DNA from: Halomonas huangheensis
Lineage (GTDB): Bacteria > Pseudomonadota > Gammaproteobacteria > Pseudomonadales > Halomonadaceae
Reading direction: 5' to 3'
Assembly (NCBI RefSeq): GCF_001431725.1
Contig: NZ_CP013106.1
Coordinates: 2,170,001-2,234,000, forward strand
Length of the DNA: 64,000 nucleotides
Shown: in pieces, positions 17,735 to 26,116 of the stretch
Position numbering within the stretch: the first letter of the stretch is position 1
Layout: every line of letters begins with the position of its first letter
Notes under the pieces: generated by a model
Told to the model about the DNA's origin: nothing
Databases searched by the model: none
Seen by the model: the letters and a program-made list of their open reading frames with translations, nothing else
Position numbers and translations under genes: made by a program

Positions 17735-18922
17735 TTACGAGCCGGAAATGGTAAGGCGCTGCCCGGGATGTATGGCCTGGGAATCATCAATGCCATTCCA
17801 GCGCGCTAGATCACTGGTAGACACAGAATGTAGCACGGCAATGCGTGAAAGGGTGTCGCCCTGTTCAACGACATGCGTGCCGCTACTATTGCTTGCCACT
17901 TGAGTCTCGCCGATCAACTGGTCGCTGAGGCTTGCGCGCAGTGATTCGGCGTTGGCGGTTGGCACCAGCAATTGGCGTGCGTGTCGCGGATCCACAGTGG
18001 ATGTCTTGACGCCTGGATTGAGCCTTGCCAGTTCTGATGTGGTGACACCCGCCAGGTTAGCGGCCTCGCTGAGGCTGATCGGCGAGGTCAGAGTAATGCG
18101 GGCGAAGGCTGCAGAGCCACTGATTTCCGGCAGGTTGATGGCGTACTGTTCGGGGTCGCTGATGATGTGAGAGATGGCAATCAGCTTGGGTACATAGGCC
18201 ATGGTCTCAGCGGGAAGGTTCAGATCCCAGTAATCGCCAGCCAGACCGCGGGCTTGTGCAGCTCGGCGAGCGTTGTTGACGGTTCCTGCGCCTGCGTTAT
18301 AGGCAGCCAGGGACAGTAGAAGATCGCCGTCATACCACTCGTCGGCTTGCGTCTCGATATAATCGAGGGCAGCACCGGTTGACGTGACCACATCGACACG
18401 GCCATCCCAGCTGCCGTTGCGCTTGAGGCCAAGGGCATCGCCAGTGCGCGGCATGATCTGCCACAGGCCAGCTGCACCAAAGTGGCTGCGTGCAGTGGGG
18501 TCGAAGGAGCTTTCGATGAAAGGAATCAGGGCGATTTCGCCCGGCAGGCCCCGTGCTTCCACCTGTTGGCTGATCCATGCCAGCCATGGGCGTGCACGCT
18601 CGGTAATCTCGGCAATATTTTCGGGGCTGGATTGATAGTAGTCAATCCACTCCTGAACCCTCGCGTTGAATGCCTGGTCCTGCCAGCGGAAGTCGCCGCG
18701 TAGACTGGTCCATACATCTTGAGGCTCTAGTTCCAGTGCCTCCCAGAAGTGCGAAGTGAGATGCTGAGGTGGCGATACAGACGTCGTGGAGCTTGTGCTG
18801 TAGCGACTATCCATTGGCAGAGTAGAGGCTTGACTGGACCAGGCACTGGTCATCAGCGAACCAATAAGGGCAAGGCTACTGGCCATGCCCAACAATCGTC
18901 TTCGGCTTGTGTGATATGTCAT
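17735..18922 (-). CDS. MltD-type lytic transglycosylase with C-terminal LysM
   Basis: 395 residues with an arginine-rich signal sequence (RRRLLGMASSLALIGSLM). A Slt-type transglycosylase domain lies at about 110-260; the catalytic Glu is E137 in ALIPFIESSFDP, followed by GAAGLWQIMPRTGDALGL. One clear LysM repeat ends the protein (HVVEQGDTLSRIAVLHSVS). Such enzymes cut the MurNAc-GlcNAc bond in peptidoglycan with 1,6-anhydro product. E. coli MltD has two LysM units and a lipobox; here only one LysM is clear and no lipobox is seen, so it may be periplasmic rather than outer-membrane anchored. The gene follows gloB on the same strand, as mltD does in related genomes. Confidence 0.9.
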   Translation of the reverse strand: MTYHTSRRRLLGMASSLALIGSLMTSAWSSQASTLPMDSRYSTSSTTSVSPPQHLTSHFWEALELEPQDVWTSLRGDFRWQDQAFNARVQEWIDYYQSSPENIAEITERARPWLAWISQQVEARGLPGEIALIPFIESSFDPTARSHFGAAGLWQIMPRTGDALGLKRNGSWDGRVDVVTSTGAALDYIETQADEWYDGDLLLSLAAYNAGAGTVNNARRAAQARGLAGDYWDLNLPAETMAYVPKLIAISHIISDPEQYAINLPEISGSAAFARITLTSPISLSEAANLAGVTTSELARLNPGVKTSTVDPRHARQLLVPTANAESLRASLSDQLIGETQVASNSSGTHVVEQGDTLSRIAVLHSVSTSDLARWNGIDDSQAIHPGQRLTISGS

Positions 18923-18998
18923 ACGTACAGCATTCTCCCGACCAGCAGGCTTGGCTGCTGGCCTTGTATAAGCTCATTGAGTCGGGCAATCCTTCGGT

Positions 18999-19766
18999 CT
19001 AGAACGAATCCTTCCATGCGCGCAGAGTGGCGAACGTCTGCTGGTCATTGTCTGTTGCGCCATGTTGAGATGCTGCGCGCCTTACTCCTGCGTTATCACA
19101 ACGCAGGAATGGATTGATGCGGCGTTCGCGCTCGAGGGTAGTCGGCAACGTTGGCCGTTCCAGTTCGCGAACCTTTTCGCATTCACGAAGAGCGCTCGCC
19201 ACATCATCGTTATCCGGGTCCGCCGCTCGCGCAAAGGCGAGGTTGGACAGCGTATATTCATGGGCCGCGAAGATGAGCGTTTCCGCAGGCAGGGCATTGA
19301 TACGCGCCAGTGATTCATTCATCTGCTCCGCGCTACCTTCGAACAGTCTTCCGCAGCCGGCGCTGAAAAGGGTGTCGCCACAGAACAACAGCGGGGGGAT
19401 TCCCGCGGTGAAGAAGGCGATATGGTCAAGCGTGTGCCCCGGTACCGTCATTACCTCGAAGCGACGACCCATGACACGAAACTCGTCGCCATCGCCGACA
19501 CGTTCGCTGATGCCCTTGATATCCGGGTTTTGAGGACCGATGACCCTTGGGGAATAGCGTTTGATCAGCTCTGCCAGACCACCAGTATGGTCCTGGTGAT
19601 GATGGGTGATCAGTACAGCCCCCAGCGACAGACCTTCGCGTTCGAGCACCTGAATTACGGCTTGGGCGTCGCCCGGGTCGACCACGCACACTCGGTCGCT
19701 CGTGTCCTGGCGCAGTACCCAGATATAGTTGTCGCTAAAGGCCGGAATCGGTGTCACGCTTAGCAT
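18999..19766 (-). CDS. gloB: hydroxyacylglutathione hydrolase (glyoxalase II)
   Basis: 255 residues from ATG 19766 (MLSVTPIPAFSDNYIW); an in-frame ATG at 19778 has no usable ribosome site because its GAGG abuts it. The metallo-beta-lactamase motif THHHQDHTGG binds the two metals, with further ligands in VPGHTLDH and CGDTLFSAGCGRLF. It hydrolyses S-lactoylglutathione to lactate, the second step of methylglyoxal detoxification. It is divergent from the methyltransferase-rnhA-dnaQ operon, the same arrangement as in E. coli. Confidence 0.95.
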   Translation of the reverse strand: MLSVTPIPAFSDNYIWVLRQDTSDRVCVVDPGDAQAVIQVLEREGLSLGAVLITHHHQDHTGGLAELIKRYSPRVIGPQNPDIKGISERVGDGDEFRVMGRRFEVMTVPGHTLDHIAFFTAGIPPLLFCGDTLFSAGCGRLFEGSAEQMNESLARINALPAETLIFAAHEYTLSNLAFARAADPDNDDVASALRECEKVRELERPTLPTTLERERRINPFLRCDNAGVRRAASQHGATDNDQQTFATLRAWKDSF

Positions 19767-19890
19767 GGTCAATGGCATCCTCTGGTCACGCCGTCAGGTC
19801 CGCAAAGCGCCCGGCCAGCGTGATGTCACAATCGCTGACTATGGTAAAAACGACGTGCAAAATCCGACACTCTGGGGGTAGCGGACGATC

Positions 19891-20766
19891 ATGTCAAATG
19901 CATCAAAGGTGATGGATACGGTATCGCTTGTCCCGAGGGCCCGTCGTTTCTGGGCTGATGACTTCGGTAGAGCTTTATACCTGGCTGAACGAGCCTGCCT
20001 GGGGCCCCAGGCCGAACGCTGGAGTGGTGTACATGGTCTGGAAATATCGCTAGCTGAACCCATCGTTGATATGTCATCCGTTCGTCATCTCATGCGTTGG
20101 GCTCCGACCCATGAGCTGGCGGAAAGTTCCTCGACCATCGTTTGTCATCCGGATCGCTTGCCACTGCCTGATGGCGCTCTTGACCTTGTAGTTCTGCATC
20201 ATGTGCTTGAGATCGTCGACTGCCCGCATCAGCTATTGCAGGAGGCGGCGCGTGTTACCGCGGCGGATGGTCGACTGATTATTTTCGGTTGGTCGCCTGT
20301 GTCAGCGGGCGGGTTGGCGCGCTGTTTGCCGCAGACTCGCAAGGCGTTGCCGGGGGTGGGATGTTGGCGCAGTGCACGGCGCATGCGCGACTGGTTGTCG
20401 TTTGTCGAGTTCGAGATTGAACGGTTAGACTATTGCGGCTTTCATCTTCCCGGTCTGGCGCCGCACAACGCTCTGCTCGAGACGCTTGGGCGGCGGCACA
20501 ATCTGCCATTGGGTGATAGCTACGTCATACAGGCGCGCAGCCGTTCGCAGTTGGCGCGTCGTCAGCCACAACGACCGCTTTTCGGTACCGCTGTGGGTGC
20601 TGGCACTCTAGGAGCGACTCGTGTTGAGCCGAGTTCCCAAGTGCATGGCTCTCAAGTGCATGGCTTGAGGGTTGGGTTTTCCAGTAGACGTAACTCGAGA
20701 ACAGAGAGCTCTGGAGAAGGTAGCTCGAGAGATGGCTCGAGAGAGCGCGACAGCAACGAACGATAA
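19891..20766 (+). CDS. SAM-dependent methyltransferase, YafS-like, with low-complexity tail
   Basis: 291 residues. The first 230 resemble YafS-type class I methyltransferases: a SAM-motif-like core (LEISLAEPIVDM), then DRLPLPDGALDLVVLHHVLE and the GRLIIFGWSP strand. Position between gloB and rnhA is the YafS position in E. coli. The substrate is unknown. The last 60 residues are unlike the family: Ser/Arg/Glu-rich with repeats (SQVHGSQVHG, SSGEGSSRDGSRERDSNER) encoded by short DNA repeats, and look like recent expansion of the 3' end. The gene is probably first in an operon with rnhA and dnaQ. Confidence 0.8.
   Translation: MSNASKVMDTVSLVPRARRFWADDFGRALYLAERACLGPQAERWSGVHGLEISLAEPIVDMSSVRHLMRWAPTHELAESSSTIVCHPDRLPLPDGALDLVVLHHVLEIVDCPHQLLQEAARVTAADGRLIIFGWSPVSAGGLARCLPQTRKALPGVGCWRSARRMRDWLSFVEFEIERLDYCGFHLPGLAPHNALLETLGRRHNLPLGDSYVIQARSRSQLARRQPQRPLFGTAVGAGTLGATRVEPSSQVHGSQVHGLRVGFSSRRNSRTESSGEGSSRDGSRERDSNER
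20638..20667. repeat. 15-bp tandem duplication inside the methyltransferase gene
   Basis: CAAGTGCATGGCTCT (20638-20652) is followed directly by CAAGTGCATGGCTTG (20653-20667). It encodes the doubled SQVHG of the C-terminal tail. A second, poorer 12-bp doubling built on GCTCGAGAGA follows near 20721-20745. Confidence 0.8.
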
Positions 20767-20789
20767 ACCCGCGGTGACCGAGGTGAGCA

Positions 20790-21269
20790 GTGAGTGAGGC
20801 GCAAGAAGATACAGTGGTGACCATCTATACCGATGGTGGCTGCCGTGGTAATCCCGGTCCGGGTGGCTGGGGGGCGTTGTTGCAGAGTGGTACGCACGAG
20901 AAAGCCCTGAAAGGGGCCGAACCATCCACGACCAACAACCGCATGGAGTTGACCGCTGCAATCATGGCACTCAAGGCCTTGAAGCGTTCCTGCAAGGTTA
21001 CCCTGTGGACCGATTCGGAATACCTGCGCAAAGGCATTACCGAGTGGATTCATGGTTGGGTAAAGCGTGGCTGGAAGACGGCATCGAAGCAGCCGGTGAA
21101 GAATGCCGACCTCTGGCAACAACTGCTGGAACAGAGCGAACGTCATCAGATCGACTGGCGTTGGGTGAAAGGTCATAGTGGTCATCCCGGAAACGAGATG
21201 GCTGATACGCTCGTCAACCAGGCGATTGATGAGCTGCTGACAGGCGCCACGGCGCAGGATCGAGCTTAA
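20790..21269 (+). CDS. rnhA: ribonuclease HI
   Basis: 159 residues from GTG 20790 with AGGTGA upstream. All catalytic acids are present: Asp in [12 protein letters not shown], Glu in [12 protein letters not shown], Asp in [11 protein letters not shown] and the late Asp/His region [14 protein letters not shown]. It degrades RNA in RNA-DNA hybrids. It sits 24 bp after the methyltransferase and 15 bp before dnaQ, the conserved order in gammaproteobacteria. Confidence 0.97.
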   Translation: MSEAQEDTVVTIYTDGGCRGNPGPGGWGALLQSGTHEKALKGAEPSTTNNRMELTAAIMALKALKRSCKVTLWTDSEYLRKGITEWIHGWVKRGWKTASKQPVKNADLWQQLLEQSERHQIDWRWVKGHSGHPGNEMADTLVNQAIDELLTGATAQDRA

Positions 21270-21283
21270 TAACGGAATACGCG

Positions 21284-22054
21284 ATGCGTCAGATAGTACT
21301 GGATACGGAAACCACCGGTATCGAGACCCGTGAAGGTCACCGCCTGATCGAGATTGGTGCTGTCGAGGTGATCAACCGTCGCCTGACCGGTAACAGTTAT
21401 CACCAATACATCAACCCCGAACGGGAAATCGATGCCGAGGCGGTATCGATCCACGGCATCACCAATGAACGGGTTGCCAATGAGCCAGTATTTGGTCAGG
21501 TTGCCAAAGAGTTCTGGGACTTCATTCGAGGCGCGGAGCTGGTCATCCACAATGCGCCCTTTGACGTAGGCTTTATTGATCACGAGTTCAAGATGCTGCG
21601 TGAGGCGGACCCGAGTCTCGACTTCGGCCCGGTGAGTGAGCATTGTCGTGTACTCGATACCCTTGTCATGGCGCGGGGAATGCACCCCGGTCAACGCAAC
21701 AGCCTTGACGCGCTATGTAAACGTTACGACATCGACAATGGCCACCGGGTGCTGCACGGCGCCTTGCTTGATGCCGAAATTCTGTCGGATGTCTATCTGG
21801 CGATGACCGGGGGGCAAACTGCCCTGACACTGGATTCCGGCAATGATGACAAGGCCGCCGAGAACGAGCATGGGGAGTTCGCTGTGCGACGCCTTTCGCT
21901 TGAGCCAGGGCGTCTGAAGGTCCTCCACCCAACGGAGAGCGAAATGGGCGCGCATCTGGCCAAACTCGCCAAGGTGCGAGACAAGGCGGGGACATGCCTG
22001 TGGGATCAACTTGGTTCTCCAGTCGGGCAAACCGGTGATCAGGGGCAGGGATGA
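21284..22054 (+). CDS. dnaQ: DNA polymerase III epsilon subunit (proofreading exonuclease)
   Basis: 256 residues. DEDDh exonuclease motifs are clear: LDTETTGIE (Exo I), HNAPFDVGFID (Exo II) and HGALLDAEILSDVYL (Exo III). The short C-terminal region that binds the alpha subunit follows. It provides 3'-5' proofreading in the replicase. Its stop overlaps the nudC start (ATGA), so nudC is translationally coupled to it. Confidence 0.96.
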   Translation: MRQIVLDTETTGIETREGHRLIEIGAVEVINRRLTGNSYHQYINPEREIDAEAVSIHGITNERVANEPVFGQVAKEFWDFIRGAELVIHNAPFDVGFIDHEFKMLREADPSLDFGPVSEHCRVLDTLVMARGMHPGQRNSLDALCKRYDIDNGHRVLHGALLDAEILSDVYLAMTGGQTALTLDSGNDDKAAENEHGEFAVRRLSLEPGRLKVLHPTESEMGAHLAKLAKVRDKAGTCLWDQLGSPVGQTGDQGQG

Positions 22055-22833
22055 TGCTGAGGCGCGAGATTCCGCATCAGGAAAGCCGGGGGAGAGTGAT
22101 TCGCTATTCCGGTGGACGCATTCAACCTGGGCCAGAAGGGTTGCCGTTCGGCTTGGTCGAACCCTGGGAAGAGGGCGTGCAGCCGCTGTGCTGGTGGAAT
22201 GACGAGCCGGTTGGGCTGATGGTCCTTGATGCACCTGATGACGACTGGATCGATGGACGAGACTGGTTGACCAGGCTCCCGGAAAGTTGGTTTCCATTGC
22301 TCTCCACGGCCCTCCAGGTGGCTGCATGGTCCGCCAATCATCGCTTCTGCGGCCGGTGTGGGAGCCCTGCACGGCGGCTTGCCGCTGAGTTCGCCATGCA
22401 TTGTGACCACTGTGGCCATCGTAATTACCCACGTATCTCGCCGTGCATCATTACCCTGGTGACCCACGGCGAGTCGCTGTTGCTGGCACGCAGCCCTCGC
22501 TTTCCACCGGGACGCTATTCGACGCTGGCTGGTTTTATCGAGCCAGGCGAATCAGCAGAACAAGCTCTGCATCGTGAGGTCTACGAGGAAGTCGGGATCA
22601 GTATCGGCCGGATGCGCTATATCCGTAGCCAGGCCTGGCCATTTCCTCATTCATTGATGCTGGGATATCTGGTCGAGGCTGCCAGTCGCCGTATTCGAAT
22701 TGATGGTCATGAAATACAGGACGCCGCCTGGTTCTCACCGAACCGATTGCCGCAGTTGCCTCCGTTGTATTCCATATCGCGAGAGCTGATCGAATTGCAT
22801 CTCGCTGAAGTACGAGATGGCCGTCAGGGCTGA
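22051..22833 (+). CDS. nudC: NAD(H) diphosphatase NudC
   Basis: 260 residues. A four-Cys zinc ribbon (C100, C103, C118, C121) is followed by the Nudix box (161-183, starting GFIEPGE and ending REVYEEVG) and by SQAWPFPHS (193-201), the NudC-specific signature with Ala for the usual Pro. The enzyme cuts NADH, and NAD caps on RNA, at the pyrophosphate. ATG 22051 or 22054 may be used. It is the last gene of the operon and is followed by a strong hairpin. Confidence 0.94.
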   Translation: MMLRREIPHQESRGRVIRYSGGRIQPGPEGLPFGLVEPWEEGVQPLCWWNDEPVGLMVLDAPDDDWIDGRDWLTRLPESWFPLLSTALQVAAWSANHRFCGRCGSPARRLAAEFAMHCDHCGHRNYPRISPCIITLVTHGESLLLARSPRFPPGRYSTLAGFIEPGESAEQALHREVYEEVGISIGRMRYIRSQAWPFPHSLMLGYLVEAASRRIRIDGHEIQDAAWFSPNRLPQLPPLYSISRELIELHLAEVRDGRQG

Positions 22834-22860
22834 ATCCAGAAAAGCGAGAACCGGTGGTGC

Positions 22861-22888
22861 GTGGCGCCAGGCAGAAGCCTGGCGCCAC
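22861..22888. terminator. hairpin between convergent nudC and SCP2 genes
   Basis: A perfect 12-bp stem, GTGGCGCCAGGC / GCCTGGCGCCAC, with the 4-nt loop AGAA. It lies 27 bases after the nudC stop and 10 bases beyond the SCP2 stop. There is no T tract, but position between convergent genes supports bidirectional termination. Confidence 0.65.
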
Positions 22889-22898
22889 GACGGCCGGA

Positions 22899-23207
22899 TC
22901 AGTTCGAGGGGAATATTTCGTTCAGGCGAGTGGCCAGCATGATGTTTCCAGTAGCCTTGAGTTTGCCGGTCATGAAAGCGGTCATCCCATTGACTTCACC
23001 GCTGATGATGCCCTTGAGCGTATCGGTGCTCATGCTCAGGCTGACAGAGGGATCATCGTGCTCTCCCGGCTGGATATCGAGAGTGCCATCATTGATCACC
23101 ACATAATGGTCGTCGGCGTCGCTGAAATGGAACTGAAAGACTTCCTGAACACCGCTGGCGGCTTGTGGGTCAAAACGCGAGCGGAGAGTGTCGAGTGTCT
23201 GTGACAT
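22899..23207 (-). CDS. SCP2 sterol-binding domain protein
   Basis: 102 residues from ATG 23207, with AGGA nine bases upstream. The whole protein is one SCP2 domain (TLDTLRSRFDP..., YVVINDGTLDIQPG, and GEVNGMTAFMTGKLKATGNIMLATRLNEIF). In bacteria such stand-alone domains bind lipids, acyl-CoA or quinone precursors; UbiJ and UbiT use the same fold. Target lipid is unknown. Monocistronic, convergent with nudC. Confidence 0.9.
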   Translation of the reverse strand: MSQTLDTLRSRFDPQAASGVQEVFQFHFSDADDHYVVINDGTLDIQPGEHDDPSVSLSMSTDTLKGIISGEVNGMTAFMTGKLKATGNIMLATRLNEIFPSN

Positions 23208-23361
23208 GGGGATCATCCTGGCATGTGAGCGGTGATGGTCAATGAGAGTATTTCAAACGATTGTTTTAATCAAGGGCACCAGTGAGTAGACACCAGCGGA
23301 CGGCTCACTGAAGCGACTGGATGCAATCAATTTGCGAAACACCACACCTGGGGGTAGTGCT

Positions 23362-24396
23362 ATGGGTCAATGGCTTACGGAGATGGGAACCTTTCTGGTG
23401 CAACTGTTGAGTGTTGCTGTGGTGGTGACGATTGCCACTCTTGTCATTCTTCGTGCTAGAGGAGCAGGGCGTCGTAGCGGTACTACGCGTTTGCGCATTA
23501 CGGACCTTGGGCGTCAGCATGAGCAGCGCCAGCAGAAGTTGAGCATGATTGACATGCCAGCTCGAGCCAGACGTCGATTGGCGCGGCGTATGAAACGTGA
23601 TGAGCGCCGACAGTCACGAACCGGCAAGGGAACACCGAGTACGACCTGGGTGCTGGATTTTCACGGCAACATCAAGGCGTCAGGCGTCACGCGTCTGGCG
23701 CAGGAAATCTCGCTACTGCTGCCGGTCGTTGGTAGCCAGGATGAAGTGGTGCTGCGCCTGGAGTCGCCAGGTGGCCTGGTGCATGCCTATGGATTGGCCG
23801 CAGCCGAGCTTGACCGCCTGCGCGAAGCAGGGCTGTCCACCACTGTCTGTGTTGATAAGGTAGCGGCCAGTGGGGGCTATTTGATGGCCTGCAATGCCGA
23901 TCGAATTCGCGTCGCACCGTTTGCGGTCATCGGCTCGATCGGTGTCGTTGCACAGGTGCCGAATGTTCACCGTCTTCTCCAACGGCACGATGTTGATGTT
24001 GAGTTGCATACCGCGGGGCGCTTCAAGCGTACCCTGACGGTACTGGGAGAAAACACTGAAGAGGGGCGAGAGAAGTTTCGCGACGATCTCGAGAGTACCC
24101 ACGACAAGTTCAAGCAGTATGTAGCCGCACGCCGGCCGCAATTGGACATCGAGTCGGTTGCAACAGGGGAAATCTGGTATGGGCAAGAAGCTGTCACTAG
24201 AGGGCTGGCTGATGATGTCGGTACCAGCGAGGCCTACTTGATGGAAGCCATGAAGAAAGGCCGGGTCATCGCCGTGGGATTGGAAGCTGAACGGTCGCTG
24301 ACTTCGCGTATTGGAGTGGGGTCGGCACGGCTGGTGGATCATCTGTGGGAACGACTGGAAGAACGCCTTGATGCGGCACGGTGGGAGCGGCGCTGA
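23362..24396 (+). CDS. sohB: S49 family inner-membrane protease SohB
   Basis: 344 residues from ATG 23362, preceded by GGGGGTAG. One N-terminal membrane helix (FLVQLLSVAVVVTIATLVIL) anchors a periplasmic-facing S49 protease domain. The catalytic Ser is in DKVAASGGYLMAC and the general-base Lys in AGRFKRTLTVLGENT. Length matches E. coli SohB (349). It is thought to degrade membrane or signal-peptide remnants. Monocistronic; its stop codon lies inside an imperfect hairpin. Confidence 0.93.
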   Translation: MGQWLTEMGTFLVQLLSVAVVVTIATLVILRARGAGRRSGTTRLRITDLGRQHEQRQQKLSMIDMPARARRRLARRMKRDERRQSRTGKGTPSTTWVLDFHGNIKASGVTRLAQEISLLLPVVGSQDEVVLRLESPGGLVHAYGLAAAELDRLREAGLSTTVCVDKVAASGGYLMACNADRIRVAPFAVIGSIGVVAQVPNVHRLLQRHDVDVELHTAGRFKRTLTVLGENTEEGREKFRDDLESTHDKFKQYVAARRPQLDIESVATGEIWYGQEAVTRGLADDVGTSEAYLMEAMKKGRVIAVGLEAERSLTSRIGVGSARLVDHLWERLEERLDAARWERR

Positions 24397-24417
24397 GGTA
24401 GGTGTGGGGCCGCTCCC
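24383..24417. terminator. possible terminator between sohB and the ArsR gene
   Basis: GGGAGCGGC (24383-24391) and GCCGCTCCC (24409-24417) form a 9-bp stem with a 17-nt loop that includes the sohB stop codon. It lies between convergent genes. The large loop and missing T tract make it weak. Confidence 0.35.
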
Positions 24418-24434
24418 TGGGTTGGCACGGGAGG

Positions 24435-24767
24435 TCAGGCCTGGTCATTGGCCGCGTTGAGTTGCACCAGGGCTGCGATCATGATGCTGGCAGTCTCGCC
24501 GTTGAGTGAGTAATAGATGGTCTGTGACGCTCGTCGTGTAGAAACCAGTTCTGCACGACGCAGGATGGCCAAGTGCTGTGATAAAGCTGATTGGCTGAGG
24601 CTGAGACGTTGGTTGAGCTCAGTGACGGACAACTCATTACCTTCAAGCAGGCAAAGAATGCGCAGGCGATTGTCATTGGCAATGGCTTTCAGCAAGGTGC
24701 TGGCCTTGTCGACAGTGGAATCGCCTCCTTCGAGTAGGCGTTCTGCCTGGCGCTGAGAGTCGATCAT
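24435..24767 (-). CDS. ArsR-family winged-helix repressor without the usual cysteine metal site
   Basis: 110 residues. Classic ArsR fold: LLKAIANDNRLRILCLLEG, then the recognition helix LSLSQSALSQHLAILRRAELV and the wing RRASQTIYYSLN. The metal-site helix of ArsR/SmtB (ELCVCDL-like) is ELSVTEL here, with Ser instead of Cys, so arsenic or cadmium sensing is unlikely. Among characterised members the core resembles the BigR/YgaV sulfur-responsive group, but only one Cys (LCLL) is present, so the signal is open. GGGGAAGG precedes the ATG. No target gene adjoins. Confidence 0.88.
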   Translation of the reverse strand: MIDSQRQAERLLEGGDSTVDKASTLLKAIANDNRLRILCLLEGNELSVTELNQRLSLSQSALSQHLAILRRAELVSTRRASQTIYYSLNGETASIMIAALVQLNAANDQA

Positions 24768-25278
24768 TTACCTTCCCCTTTCCAGATAACCCCGTGGGCA
24801 TCAAATATGTTGGTGTTATGGTCTCTGCACCATCACGTTGGCGTGGCCTGTGTCTGTTCTGGTGTGCGCCTGTTCTGTTATGCCCCTGTTCTGTTATGCC
24901 CCCGTGCTGGCAAGTACCGAGGTGGAAAACGGGGGCTGGTATCCGCTTCTATCGCCTGCGTGCTTTTTATTATTCAGTATGTCCTCAAGAATAGCGCATT
25001 GCCTGTTGTGGCGCGCCTGAAACGCTGTTGGATGCCCGTCTGAGCAGAGTTCCAGGTGCTTCTTCTGAGGTAATGTTGTGAATCGTTCTTCTGTTGTGCT
25101 GTTTTGCTCGTAGTGAAGTGAATAAAACTCCCTTCCATATCGAAAATGGCGAGTGGGTTGGCAGCTTGGCTGGGCTTTCCCATGAGCGAGTGCGCGAACT
25201 GGCAAAATCGTCATGGCTGGATACTACAAACGAAGGTGCGTAGAATATGCCGCCACTTTGTTCTGCTTTGTCATTCAT
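24768..25278. other. gene-free interval upstream of yhhQ
   Basis: About 510 bp between the divergent ArsR gene and the yhhQ leader. The short open frames in it have no ribosome sites and no recognisable sequence. It contains a 16-bp direct tandem duplication (24869-24900) and otherwise nothing I can assign, although promoters for both flanking genes must lie here. Confidence 0.6.
24869..24900. repeat. 16-bp perfect tandem duplication
   Basis: CCTGTTCTGTTATGCC occurs at 24869-24884 and again at 24885-24900 with no mismatch. A related, decayed copy (CCTGTGTCTGTTCTGG) lies just upstream near 24847. Non-coding. Confidence 0.85.
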
Positions 25279-25307
25279 AGGGTTCCCTCACCCCTTGCCA
25301 AAAAAGG
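25279..25307 (+). promoter_or_regulatory. candidate preQ1-I riboswitch overlapping the yhhQ ribosome site
   Basis: Layout matches the small H-type pseudoknot of preQ1-I. P1 5' strand AGGG (25279-25282) pairs with CCCT (25292-25295). The loop TTCCCTCAC ends in a C next to P1 3', the place of the preQ1-pairing cytosine. An A-rich tail follows (six A at 25300-25305), then GG (25306-25307) that can pair with CC in the loop (within 25285-25287). The GG belongs to the Shine-Dalgarno AAGG, six bases before ATG 25314, so ligand binding would hide it. The gene downstream transports queuosine precursors, the expected target. The loop is a base or two shorter than in known examples, so this is a pattern match, not a confirmed hit. 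Confidence 0.5.
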
Positions 25308-25313
25308 TACTGC

Positions 25314-26000
25314 ATGTTCGAACTGTCCGCGCTTCAGAGACGTCGCCTGTTGGCGATCATGGTTGCTTTCCACATTACAGTGATTGCGGCCAGCAACTAT
25401 CTGGTACAGCTTCCCTTTACGCTGTTCGGGCTGCATACCACATGGGGGGCTTTCAGTTTCCCGTTCATCTTTCTTGCCACGGACTTGACCGTACGCCTGT
25501 TCGGCAAAGGGCCAGCTCGCACCATTGTGTTGCGCGTCATGCTTCCGGCGTTGGTGGTTTCCTACGTTGTATCTGTTGTTTTTCCGCGTGGCAGCTTCGT
25601 AGGGCTTGGTGCTCTCGGTGAATGGAACCTGTTCGTTGCTCGTATTGCTCTGGCCAGCTTCATGGCCTATCTACTGGGGCAACTGCTTGATGTTCGGGTA
25701 TTTGATCGGTTACGCCGCCTAAAGGCCTGGTGGGTGGCACCAGCTGCGTCCACGGTGTTGGGCAACCTGGTCGACACTCTGGCGTTCTTCTCCATTGCCT
25801 TTCACGAGGGCCCGGATCCGTTCATGGCCTCTCACTGGCCAGAGATTGCGGCAGTCGACTACGCCATCAAACTGGGCATCAGCCTACTGTTCTTCCTGCC
25901 GCTGTATGGCATTCTGCTACGTTGGCTGAGCCAGCGGCTGGTGGCATTGAGTGCCAACCAGGGTCAGTGGGCTATCGATGTTGAAGGGACAAGGTCCTGA
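25314..26000 (+). CDS. yhhQ: queuosine precursor transporter YhhQ
   Basis: 228 residues with about six hydrophobic helices. Family signatures are ASNYLVQLPF, GAFSFPFIFLATDLTVRLFG (the conserved acidic helix of VUT/YhhQ proteins) and WVAPAASTVLGNLVDTLAFFSIAF. YhhQ imports preQ0 and preQ1, the 7-deazaguanine precursors used by Tgt to make queuosine in tRNAs with GUN anticodons. A candidate preQ1 riboswitch covers its ribosome site. The gene stands alone. Confidence 0.93.
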   Translation: MFELSALQRRRLLAIMVAFHITVIAASNYLVQLPFTLFGLHTTWGAFSFPFIFLATDLTVRLFGKGPARTIVLRVMLPALVVSYVVSVVFPRGSFVGLGALGEWNLFVARIALASFMAYLLGQLLDVRVFDRLRRLKAWWVAPAASTVLGNLVDTLAFFSIAFHEGPDPFMASHWPEIAAVDYAIKLGISLLFFLPLYGILLRWLSQRLVALSANQGQWAIDVEGTRS

Positions 26001-26116
26001 TGAGTGGGTTAAGGGAGTATCTAGCCAGACTGGTTCTGGAGTGATGACTTTCTGGTCCCTGGAATGGTGGATGGATAACGCTACGTCTCGGTATTACGGA
26101 CTCATTGGGAGACCTC

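Noticed and set aside
24794..24994. Short plus-strand open frames between the ArsR gene and yhhQ.
   Set aside because: They run through the 16-bp tandem duplication, contain mostly Cys/Trp/Leu runs and have no ribosome site.
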